From positions 495,386 through 559,385 of the forward strand of contig NZ_VDQT01000003.1 of assembly GCF_007667275.1 (NCBI RefSeq): a DNA stretch of 64,000 nucleotides, in the 5' to 3' direction. This stretch comes from Stenotrophomonas rhizophila (GTDB lineage Bacteria > Pseudomonadota > Gammaproteobacteria > Xanthomonadales > Xanthomonadaceae). Shown here piece after piece: positions 42,523-53,493 of the stretch; the first letter of the stretch is position 1, and every line of letters begins with the position of its first letter. The translations under genes were made by a program, and so were the position numbers. The notes below the pieces were generated by a model. It was not told the DNA's origin. It was given only the letters and a program-made list of their open reading frames with translations, and made no database searches.

Positions 42523-43230
42523 ATGAGCGATACCCTCCGCGACCAGCTGCTGGGCCTGGGCTTCAAGTCCGCGCCTGCGCCCGAACGCAAACCCGATGCC
42601 CGCCGCGATGGCCGGCCCCCGAATAAACCGCATGGCGCCCGCCCGCCGGGCAAGGCCGCCGACGGCGCCCGTCCGCCGCGCGACGGCCAGCGCCCCGCGC
42701 GCGACGGCGACGCCCGTCGTGGTCCGCAGGGCAAGAGCCGCCCCGGTGGCGGCGCGCGTCCCGGCCAGGGCCAGGGCGCTGGCCAGGGCAAGCCGCGTTC
42801 GCGCGAGGACATCGACCTGGCCAAGGCCTACGCGATCCGCGCGCAGAAGGAAAAGGACGACCGCATCGAAGCGGAGCGCCTGAAGCAGGAAGAAGCGCGC
42901 GTGCGCCGCGAGGCCAAGCTGAAGCTGGACGAGCTGCTGAAGGGCAAGGCGCTGAACGACGAGGCCGCCGACATCGCACGGCACTTCCCGTATGGCGGCA
43001 AGATCAAGCGCGTCTACGTCACCGCGGAACAGCTCAAGGCGCTCAACGCCGGCGAGCTGGGCGTGCTGCAGAGCAATGGCCGTTACCTGCTGGTCACTGC
43101 CGCCGTGCTGGACGAGGCCGAGGCGGTTTTCGCGCCGTCGGTGGCGCTGCGGGTGGACCCGAACGCAGCGGCCGAAGATGATCCGTATGCCGATCCGGCG
43201 TACCAGGTGCCGGACGACCTGGTCTGGTAA
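42523..43230 (+). CDS. DUF2058 (YaiL-like) nucleoprotein
   Basis: A 235-residue protein with three parts: a short conserved start (MSDTLRDQLLGLGFK), a highly basic Pro/Gly/Arg-rich disordered region (about 20-90, RPPRDGQRPARDGDARRG) that could bind RNA, and a conserved C-terminal domain (about 95-235) with EEARVRREAKLKLDELLKG and IARHFPYGGKIKRVYVT. The DUF2058/YaiL family is described as a nucleoprotein or polynucleotide-associated enzyme, but its function is not established. The N-terminal disordered insert is larger than in E. coli YaiL. It is 13 bases after slyX. Confidence 0.87.
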   Translation: MSDTLRDQLLGLGFKSAPAPERKPDARRDGRPPNKPHGARPPGKAADGARPPRDGQRPARDGDARRGPQGKSRPGGGARPGQGQGAGQGKPRSREDIDLAKAYAIRAQKEKDDRIEAERLKQEEARVRREAKLKLDELLKGKALNDEAADIARHFPYGGKIKRVYVTAEQLKALNAGELGVLQSNGRYLLVTAAVLDEAEAVFAPSVALRVDPNAAAEDDPYADPAYQVPDDLVW

Positions 43231-43239
43231 AAAAAGCGG

Positions 43240-43305
43240 GTATCGACCAACGGTCGATACCTACCTGACGGGTTGAATGCGGTAGCGCACGACCGTTGGT
43301 CGTGC
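43240..43305. repeat. two facing SMAG palindromes
   Basis: GTATCGACC-AAC-GGTCGATAC + CTAC (43240-43264, minus) and GTAGC + GCACGACC-GTT-GGTCGTGC (43282-43305, plus), filling the gap between the YaiL-like gene and the acyltransferase. Confidence 0.9.
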
Positions 43306-43320
43306 GGCAAAGGAGTGTGC

Positions 43321-45408
43321 ATGCAGGAAGGCCAATTGCGACAAACCTACGTCCCCCACATCGACGGCCTGCGCGCCGTCGCCGTGCTGTCGGTCATCCT
43401 GTATCACCTCAAGGCCAGCTGGTTACCCGGTGGGTTCACCGGCGTCGACGTGTTTTTCGTGATCTCCGGTTTCGTGGTCAGCGCCTCGGTCGACCGCCTG
43501 CCGGCGATGGGCGGCTGGCAGGGCCTGCTGCGTTTCTATGCGCGCCGCATCCGCCGGATCGTGCCGGCGCTGGTGGTGTGCCTGCTGGTCACGGCGCTGT
43601 TCAGCGCACTGTTCATTCCCGAATCCTGGCTCAGCGAGACCAGTGACAAGACCGGCCGGCGCGCGTTCTTCGGTCTCAGCAACTGGGTACTGGCCAGCAC
43701 CGGCAACGACTACTTCTCGCCGCGCACCGAATTCAATCCCTACACCCACACCTGGTCGCTCGGCGTTGAGGAGCAGTTCTACCTGCTGTTCCCGCTGCTG
43801 TTCCTGGCGTGGTCGCGCGGTGGCCGTGCACGCCTGCTGTCGGTCACGCTGTTCGCGTTGGCCACGTTCGCCTCGCTCGGGTATGCGCTGCGGCTGGCCG
43901 GGCAGGGCGGGCAGGAGATCCAGGCGTTCTACGTGACCACCACCCGCTTCTGGCAGCTCGGCGCCGGTGTGCTGCTGTACCAGGCGATGACCCTGGCCAG
44001 GCAGTTCGATGTGGCGCCGCAGCCTGGCCGGATCTCGTGGCGTTCACCGCTGCTGCTGCTGGCCGTGGCGGCCTTGGGCTACGGCCTGTGGGCGGCACGA
44101 CCCGGTCACTCGCCGTGGCCGGACGGCCTGTGGCCGGTACTGTCCACGCTGCTGTTGCTGGGCCTGCTGCACGGGCATCGCGGCGGCTGGACAGGCCGCG
44201 CGCTGGCCAGTGCACCGATGGTCTGGATCGGCAAGCTCTCGTACTCGCTGTACCTGTGGCACTGGCCGGTCTTCGTACTTTTCCGTTGGACGGTGGGACT
44301 GGAGACGCCGCTGGCCGGGGCCTGCGCGGTGGTGCTGGTGTTCGTGCTGGCCTGGCTGTCCTGGCGCTGGGTGGAGCAGCCGCTGCGCCACGGTGCACGC
44401 GGGCCGCGCACCAACGGGCGCTGGGTGCTGCTCGGGCTGGCGGTGCTGGTGCTCGGCGCCGGCCTGCAGTCGATGCTGGTCAAGCAGCAGAAGCACATTT
44501 CGTTGAGCACGGTCAGCCGCCATCCGCTGGACTGGTACCCGTATGCAAAGGGCCTGAAGAAGGAAGTCCCGGAGTGCCGCGTGGTCGAATCGAGCATTCC
44601 GGTGGTCGGCGGGCAGGCGCGCCTGCTGCAGCGGGGCGACTGCCCGGGCGGCAGCGGGGCGAGCGGGGTGCTGTTCGTGGCCGGCGATTCGCACGCATTG
44701 GTCTACAACGAACTGCTGCGCCGGAAGGTGGTGCAGGACGGCGGCCAGGTGCGGCTGTACGGCAGCGGCGGCTGCGCGCTGGTCGGCATGCAGGGCTGGC
44801 GCGGTGCGAACCCGGCCTGCGAGGCTTACACGCGCAACGTGATCGAGGATATCCAGGCCACCGCGCGCGCGGGCGACGTGCTGTTCCTGCCGGGCCTGCG
44901 CGTGCCGCGCCTGGCCGAGCAGTACCAGCTGTTCGACATCGCGCAGGTCCAGGCCGATCTGGCCAGCCCGGCAGCGGTGCAGGGGCGCGCGGCCGAGGTC
45001 GCCGCCGCCATCGCGCAGTTGCGGCCGTTGGCCGAACGCGGCGTGCGGATCGTGCTGGAAGCGCCCAAGCCGGTGCTGCCGGCGCCGCCGTATCGCTGTT
45101 CGGATGCGTTCAACCGGCACAATCCGATCTGCGTCAATGGCATGCAGATACCGCGTGCCCGGACCGAAGCCATGCGCGCGCCCGTGCTGGAAAGCCTGCG
45201 CCAGGTAGCCGCCGCATTGCCGGGCGCGAGCGTGTGGGATCCGTTGCCGACGCTGTGCCCGGGCGAGGTGTGCCAGCCCGATGCCGGCGGCCGGCCGCTG
45301 TACTTCGATGGCGACCATCTGAGCGGCTACGGAAACCGCGTCCTGCTGCCGGTATTCCGCGATCATCTGCAGCGTGACGACCAACGGTCGTCACCTACCC
45401 ACCGGTAG
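43321..45408 (+). CDS. acyltransferase 3 (OafA-like) with SGNH domain
   Basis: A 695-residue inner-membrane O-acetyltransferase of surface glycans. The N-terminal acyltransferase-3 domain (about 8-385) begins YVPHIDGLRAVAVLSVILYH with the conserved His, then GVDVFFVISGF and about ten membrane segments. The periplasmic SGNH domain (about 430-690) has the GDSH motif (VAGDSHALVYNE, near 455) and the D-x-x-H pair in DGDHLSGYGNR near 664. ATG 43321 is used; a longer frame crosses a SMAG element. The last dozen codons (DQRSSPTHR) and the TAG stop are provided by SMAG sequence. Confidence 0.9.
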   Translation: MQEGQLRQTYVPHIDGLRAVAVLSVILYHLKASWLPGGFTGVDVFFVISGFVVSASVDRLPAMGGWQGLLRFYARRIRRIVPALVVCLLVTALFSALFIPESWLSETSDKTGRRAFFGLSNWVLASTGNDYFSPRTEFNPYTHTWSLGVEEQFYLLFPLLFLAWSRGGRARLLSVTLFALATFASLGYALRLAGQGGQEIQAFYVTTTRFWQLGAGVLLYQAMTLARQFDVAPQPGRISWRSPLLLLAVAALGYGLWAARPGHSPWPDGLWPVLSTLLLLGLLHGHRGGWTGRALASAPMVWIGKLSYSLYLWHWPVFVLFRWTVGLETPLAGACAVVLVFVLAWLSWRWVEQPLRHGARGPRTNGRWVLLGLAVLVLGAGLQSMLVKQQKHISLSTVSRHPLDWYPYAKGLKKEVPECRVVESSIPVVGGQARLLQRGDCPGGSGASGVLFVAGDSHALVYNELLRRKVVQDGGQVRLYGSGGCALVGMQGWRGANPACEAYTRNVIEDIQATARAGDVLFLPGLRVPRLAEQYQLFDIAQVQADLASPAAVQGRAAEVAAAIAQLRPLAERGVRIVLEAPKPVLPAPPYRCSDAFNRHNPICVNGMQIPRARTEAMRAPVLESLRQVAAALPGASVWDPLPTLCPGEVCQPDAGGRPLYFDGDHLSGYGNRVLLPVFRDHLQRDDQRSSPTHR

Positions 45409-45477
45409 CACACGACCGTTGGTCGTGTGCCCGCGCCGCCACGCACCGATCGGTAGCACACGACCGTTGGTCGTGTG
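45374..45477. repeat. cluster of three SMAG palindromes, partly inside a gene
   Basis: Copy 1 (minus): GTGACGACC-AAC-GGTCGTCAC + CTAC (45374-45398), inside the coding 3' end of the acyltransferase. Copy 2 (plus): GTAG 45405-45408, whose TAG is the stop codon, with stem GCACACGACC-GTT-GGTCGTGTGC. Copy 3 (plus): GTAG 45452 with the identical stem to 45477. Confidence 0.92.
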
Positions 45478-45488
45478 CCCGCGCGGCG

Positions 45489-46685
45489 TTACCGGCGCAG
45501 GCGCGCGGCGCGCAGCAGCGGCAGGCTGATCGCGAAGAAGCACAGCAGCGCGCCGGCGAACGCGAACCCCGCGCCGGCCAGGAACGCCGTACGACCCTGG
45601 TCGATGTTCCACAGCTGGCCGGCGATCAACGCGCCCAGCACGCCGCCAACGCCGGACGAAAACCCGTACAGCAGCCCCTGCCCATGCCCGTTGAGGCGTC
45701 CAGGGAAATACGTGGCCAGCATCTGCATCGCCGCGGCGAAGAACGCGGCAAACCCGAGCGCATGTGCGGTCTGCGCGACCAGCATGATGCCCAGGTGCTG
45801 CGGAAACAGGGCGGTGACGGTCCAGCGCAGCGTGGAACTGACCAGTGCGATCAGCAGCATCCAACTGGCGTCATAGCGGCGGAAGAAGCGTCCGATGGTG
45901 AAGAACACGCCCACTTCGAACACCACGCCGACGGTCCACAGCAGGCCCAGCGTGGAGGTGGCATAGCCATGGTGGTCCATGTAGACCGAGAAGAAAGTGT
46001 AATAGGGCCCGAATGACAGCTGTTCCATGAACGCGGCCAGGAAGAACGCCAGCACCTGCGGCTTGCGCACGATCTGCCAGAAGCCGCTGGCGTCGCCGCC
46101 GCTACGATGGAAGTCGCGCGCGTAGTAATTGGAAAAGGCCGACACCACCAGCAGCGCGAACAGCGGCAGCATCAGCCACGGCAGCAGGTGCGCGTTGCCG
46201 GCGCCGCCGTGGCCTTCGATCAGCCAGCCAAAGCCCATCACCACCGCGATGAAGCCCAGCGATCCCCAGACCCGGATCAGCCCGTAGCGATGGCTGTCAT
46301 TGCCGAGGTGGGTGAGCGTGATCGATTCGAACTGCGGCATCACCGCGTTGTAGAAGAAGCAGAACACCACCATGGCCGGGTACATCCACGGCTGCGGCAG
46401 TGGCAGCAGGAAGACGCAGAATGTCAGCAGGGTCAGCACGCAGCCGATCCGCAGCCAGCGGATCGGTCGCGGTGAGGCAGCGGCGATCGAGGTCCACGTG
46501 GTCGGCGCGACGATGCGGGTGGCGTACCAGATCCCCATCATCACGCTGATCGCGGTCACGCTCATCCCGCGCGCGGTCAGGAACAGCGACCAGTACGGGG
46601 TGAACGCGCCGAGGGCCGCGTAGTAGAACAGGTAGAAGCTGGAGAGGCGGGCGACCGGGACCGGGTCGCGGGGGTGGGGCGTCAT
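45489..46685 (-). CDS. MFS transporter (HcaT/nucleoside-symporter-like)
   Basis: A 398-residue, twelve-segment major facilitator. The opening FYLFYYAALGAFTPYWSLFL and the motif PQFESITLTHLGNDSHRYGLIRVWG (here cited in part) are typical of the MFS_1_like group with HcaT and LacY/NupG relatives. The substrate is unknown. It runs convergently to the acyltransferase, with a SMAG cluster between the stops. ATG 46685. Confidence 0.88.
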   Translation of the reverse strand: MTPHPRDPVPVARLSSFYLFYYAALGAFTPYWSLFLTARGMSVTAISVMMGIWYATRIVAPTTWTSIAAASPRPIRWLRIGCVLTLLTFCVFLLPLPQPWMYPAMVVFCFFYNAVMPQFESITLTHLGNDSHRYGLIRVWGSLGFIAVVMGFGWLIEGHGGAGNAHLLPWLMLPLFALLVVSAFSNYYARDFHRSGGDASGFWQIVRKPQVLAFFLAAFMEQLSFGPYYTFFSVYMDHHGYATSTLGLLWTVGVVFEVGVFFTIGRFFRRYDASWMLLIALVSSTLRWTVTALFPQHLGIMLVAQTAHALGFAAFFAAAMQMLATYFPGRLNGHGQGLLYGFSSGVGGVLGALIAGQLWNIDQGRTAFLAGAGFAFAGALLCFFAISLPLLRAARLRR

Positions 46686-46753
46686 TGCAGTGTGCCGATT
46701 GCGGTGGGGGGCGGGGGGGCCGTTGCGGCGGGGCTGGCACTTCGGCGGGGGGA

Positions 46754-46812
46754 GGTAGCGCCGACTGTTAGTCGGCTGCGGGGAGGATCAGCCGACTAAC
46801 AGTCGGCGCTAC
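46754..46812. repeat. inverted SMAG pair with degenerate copies behind
   Basis: GTAGC + GCCGACT-GTT-AGTCGGC (46754-46775) and the mirror GCCGACT-AAC-AGTCGGC + GCTAC (46791-46812). The following 55 bases hold further CCG(T/C)CGGCTCTAC fragments that look like decayed minus-orientation copies before the metH stop. Confidence 0.87.
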
Positions 46813-46873
46813 CGTCGCTCTATTGGCCGTCGGCTTTATTAACCGTCGGCTCTACAGACCGCCGGCTCTACCC

Positions 46874-49557
<2,684 letters not shown>

Positions 49558-49561
<4 letters not shown>

Positions 49562-50646
49562 GCGGCCTGCTCCCGGGCGCCGGGCAGGGCCCGCGGTGGC
49601 AGCCCGGCGACCGCCTGGGCGATGGCGCGGATATGATCGGGGGTGGAGCCGCAGCAGCCACCGACCAGGTTGAGCAGGCCGTCCTCGGCGAAGCCGCGCA
49701 GGGTGGCAGCCATTTCGTCCGGGGTTTCGTCGTATTCGCCGAACGCGTTCGGCAGGCCGGCGTTGGGGTGTGCGCTCACGTAACAATCGGCGACCTGGCC
49801 CAGGGTCTCCACGTGCGGACGCATCGCATCGGCACCCAGGGCGCAGTTCAGGCCGATCGACAATGGCCGCGCATGCGCCAGTGATGCATGGAAGGCGTCG
49901 GCGGTCTGGCCGGACAGGGTGCGACCGGAGGCGTCGGTGATGGTTCCGGAGATCATGACCGGCAGCCGTGCGCCGCGCGCGTCGAATGCCTCCTCGATCG
50001 CGAACAGCGCGGCCTTGGCGTTGAGCGTGTCGAAGATGGTCTCGACCATCAGGGTGTCGGCGCCGCCGTCGATCAGGCCATCGATGGCTTCGCGGTAGGT
50101 GTCGCGCAGCGCGTCGAAGCTGGTGTTGCGGAAGCCGGGGTCGTTCACGTCCGGGCTGATCGAGGCGGTGCGGCTGGTCGGGCCGAGCACGCCGATCACG
50201 AAGCGCGGTTTGTCCGGGGTGGTGGCTTCGACCGCGTCGCAGCAGGCGCGGGCTACCGCCGCGCCGGCCTTGTTCAGTTCGTACACCAGGTGTTCCAGGT
50301 GGTAATCGGCCTGGCTGACCGAGGTGGCGTTGAAGGTGTTGGTTTCGACCAGGTCGGCGCCGGCCTGCAGGTAGGCGGTGTGGATGTCGGCGATGATTTC
50401 GGGCCGGGTCAGCAGCAGCAGGTCGTTGTTGCCCTTCAGGTCATGCCCTTCCGGCGTGCCGTGGTCGCAGCCCGCGCCGTGCTGGTGGTCGAAGCCCTGG
50501 GCGAAGCGCTCGCCGCGGTAGTCGGCCTCTTCCAGTCCATGCCGCTGGATCATGGTGCCCATGGCACCGTCGATGATCAGGATGCGCTGGGCCAGCGCCT
50601 GTTCCAGGGCGCGGACACGATCGGGGTGCAGCCAGGGCAGGGACAT
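49558..50646 (-). CDS. metH: methionine synthase (B12-dependent), homocysteine-binding part
   Basis: A 362-residue zinc-dependent homocysteine S-methyltransferase domain, equivalent to the first third of E. coli MetH. Zinc cysteines appear in [18 protein letters not shown] (about 258) and [14 protein letters not shown] (about 325-338). The start [18 protein letters not shown] precedes [19 protein letters not shown]. It lies between the SahR-like gene (10 bases upstream) and the rest of MetH (overlapping), so the halves are made together and presumably assemble. Confidence 0.93.
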
Positions 50647-50656
50647 CGGGAGAACC

Positions 50657-51586
50657 TCAGGGCTTGCTGGCGATCAGCGAAATGACTTCGAAGTGCGGGG
50701 GGCGCTTCTCGCGGGTCACGGTTTCCAGGCTGGACACGACCAGCCCGGCCTTTTCGGCGAACCGGCGCAGTTCCTTGTCCGAGAAACCGAGATTGACGTG
50801 GCCGTAAGCTTCCACGGCGGCCTTGTGCTCATGGCGGGCCAGGCTGCACAGCAGCAGGCGGCCGCCCGGACGCAGTACGCGCGCACCTTCGGCCACGGCC
50901 TGGGCGGGCTTGGCCGCGTAGGTAAGGGCGTGCATCAGCACGACCAGGTCGAAGCTGCGGTCCTTGAACGGCAGGGCATGCATGTCGCCTTCGCGGACCT
51001 CGACGTTGGCCAGCCGACGCAGGCGTTCGCTGGCGGCGGCCACCACGCGGGCGCTGGTGTCGATGCACACGTAGCGCTTGGCGTGCGGGGCCACCAGTTC
51101 GGCCAGGACGCCGTCGCCGGAGGCGATGTCCAGCACGTCGCCGGTTTCCAGCAGCGGCAGGGCGGTGCGCGCCAGCGCTTCCCAGGTGCGCCCGGGGGAA
51201 TAGTGGCGTTCCATGTCGCCGGCGACGCTGTCGGCCCAGTTCTGGTCGGCGGCGCGGCTGGCCAGCACGGCGGCCACGCGTTCGGCATCCTGGCGCAGCA
51301 GCGGGTCGTCGCTGCCGGTGCTCAGGGCATGCCACAATGCACGCTGCGCCGGGTCCAGCGCGGCGTCGTCGAAGCGGTAGTACGCCGACACGCCGGCACG
51401 CCGGTCGCGGACCAGGCCGGCTTCCTTGAGCCGGGCCAGGTGGGTGGACACCCGCGGCTGCGCCAGGGTGGTGATGGCCGACAGCTCGGCCACGGTGAGC
51501 TCCTCCTGCTCCAGCAGGGTCAGCAGGCGTACGCGGGTGGCGTCGGCGAACACTTTCAGCCGGACCGACCAGTCCTCGAGATCCAT
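50657..51586 (-). CDS. sahR: ArsR-type regulator fused to SAM-methyltransferase-like domain (SahR-like)
   Basis: A 309-residue fusion: ArsR winged helix (1-90: [39 protein letters not shown]) and a Rossmann methyltransferase-like domain (about 140-270) with [14 protein letters not shown] near 150 and [13 protein letters not shown]. This layout is that of SahR, the S-adenosylhomocysteine-responsive repressor of methionine-cycle genes in Proteobacteria; the second domain would be the SAH sensor. It is first in the sahR-metH-metH operon and preceded by a 32-bp palindrome abutting its ATG. Catalytic methyltransferase activity is not excluded. Confidence 0.85.
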   Translation of the reverse strand: MDLEDWSVRLKVFADATRVRLLTLLEQEELTVAELSAITTLAQPRVSTHLARLKEAGLVRDRRAGVSAYYRFDDAALDPAQRALWHALSTGSDDPLLRQDAERVAAVLASRAADQNWADSVAGDMERHYSPGRTWEALARTALPLLETGDVLDIASGDGVLAELVAPHAKRYVCIDTSARVVAAASERLRRLANVEVREGDMHALPFKDRSFDLVVLMHALTYAAKPAQAVAEGARVLRPGGRLLLCSLARHEHKAAVEAYGHVNLGFSDKELRRFAEKAGLVVSSLETVTREKRPPHFEVISLIASKP

Positions 51587-51618
51587 AAATATCTACCTAT
51601 CGCGATATAGAGATATTT
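51587..51618. promoter_or_regulatory. 32-bp near-perfect palindrome, likely SahR operator
   Basis: AAATATCT-ACC-TATCGCGATA-TAG-AGATATTT: an outer 8-bp inverted repeat and a perfect 10-bp core, joined by 3-base spacers. It abuts the ATG of the SahR-like gene and is sharply AT-rich against its surroundings. It could also influence the divergent acyl-CoA dehydrogenase gene. Confidence 0.78.
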
Positions 51619-51670
51619 TCGTCCCTTGGCGCCTGCGCGGTCAAGTCAGCCGGGATTGGCCGGCCCCCGG

Positions 51671-51676
51671 TACAAT
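51671..51676 (+). promoter_or_regulatory. possible -10 element of the acyl-CoA dehydrogenase gene
   Basis: TACAAT 57 bases before the GTG start; no clear -35 is visible. Confidence 0.35.
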
Positions 51677-51733
51677 CGCACCATCCGGTCGCGTACTGCG
51701 CGGCCTTTGCAGCCATGTTCCTGGGAGGGTGTT

Positions 51734-52882
<1,149 letters not shown>

Positions 52883-52910
52883 CGCGGATTCTCGCTGCAC
52901 AGAACACAGC

Positions 52911-52941
52911 ATCGGGGCCCTTTGGGGCCCCGATTGCGTTT
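52911..52941 (+). terminator. rho-independent terminator
   Basis: ATCGGGGCCC-TTTG-GGGCCCCGAT followed by TGCGTTT; a 10-bp stem, 29 bases after the acyl-CoA dehydrogenase stop. Confidence 0.85.
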
Positions 52942-53085
52942 CGGGTGTGTGATTGCATGGTTTGCCTGGGTACCGGGCTGCGCCCGGTAGCTTCATGCAT
53001 CTGGGCGAACAGCCTTTGGGCACCGGCCCGCCTTTGACAGTAGGCAGGAGGCCAAGGAAAAAGCACAGGGCAGAGCGCCCCGCCG

Positions 53086-53146
53086 GTAGGGTTGGTTCCC
53101 AAACAACCGCCGTGAAAATTTCCACGTTCAATAACGCATTGAACTG
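53086..53146 (+). repeat. single GTAGGGT-type element
   Basis: GTAGGGTTGGTTCCCAAAC + AACCGCCGTGAA, then ACGTTCAATAACGCATTGA; closest to the copy at 29446 in its second half and to 34211 in its first. Confidence 0.75.
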
Positions 53147-53218
53147 ATTGAAGTAGGGTGCCGGCATCGCCGGCACACCCGCTTTTCCCGTGGCAACGAC
53201 ACACTGTCAAAAGGTGGG

Positions 53219-53310
53219 TCGGGGCGGGTTTGTGGGGGTGTGAGCCGCATGGATGCGACGACCAAGCCTACATGGACGTATTTACGGCGTCCCCCACAAA
53301 CCCGTCCCGA
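53219..53310. repeat. 92-bp long inverted repeat
   Basis: A 20-bp arm 53219-53238 (TCGGGGCGGGTTTGTG...) is repeated inverted at 53291-53310 with one mismatch. The 52-base centre includes a small CGCAT-GG-ATGCG hairpin (53246-53257). Confidence 0.88.
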
Positions 53311-53365
53311 TCCGCCTAAGCCAGAGACCGCATCAGCCAGGGGCTGTTCGCCAGAAACCAACAGC

Positions 53366-53433
53366 AGCCGGGCAGAGCCCGGCTCTACGTGGAGCGTGCA
53401 ACGCAACAGCAGCCGGGCAGGGCCCGGCTCTAC
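53366..53433 (-). repeat. two SMAG palindromes in tandem
   Basis: AGCCGGGC-AGA-GCCCGGCT + CTAC (53366-53388) and AGCCGGGC-AGG-GCCCGGCT + CTAC (53411-53433), the same orientation, 45 bases apart with partly similar spacer (CAACAGC precedes both). Confidence 0.9.
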
Positions 53434-53439
53434 GGCAAC

Positions 53440-53472
53440 AAAAAAAAGGCCCCGGATCGCTCCGGGGCCTTT
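53440..53472 (-). terminator. rho-independent terminator of the RND operon
   Basis: AAAGGCCCCGGA-TCGC-TCCGGGGCCTTT with, on the minus strand, an eight-T tract after the stem; 22 bases beyond the RND stop. Confidence 0.92.
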
Positions 53473-53493
53473 CGCGTTTCAATCAAACAAAGA

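Larger units (their letters stand above)
52942..53439. other. gene-free repeat region, about 500 bp
   Basis: No credible gene between the convergent acyl-CoA dehydrogenase and RND genes. It contains a SMAG-like stem (GTACCGGGC-TGC-GCCCGGTAG at about 52969), a CCTTTGACAGT/ACTGTCAAAAGG near-inverted pair (53031-53041 and 53204-53215), the GTAGGGT element, the long inverted repeat at 53219 and two tandem SMAG copies. Confidence 0.8.

Noticed and set aside
45374..45477. Three regularly arranged palindromic repeats that might suggest a small CRISPR array
   Set aside because: Orientation is mixed, spacers are 6 and 21 bases and the units carry GTAG tags; these are SMAG elements and no cas genes are present.
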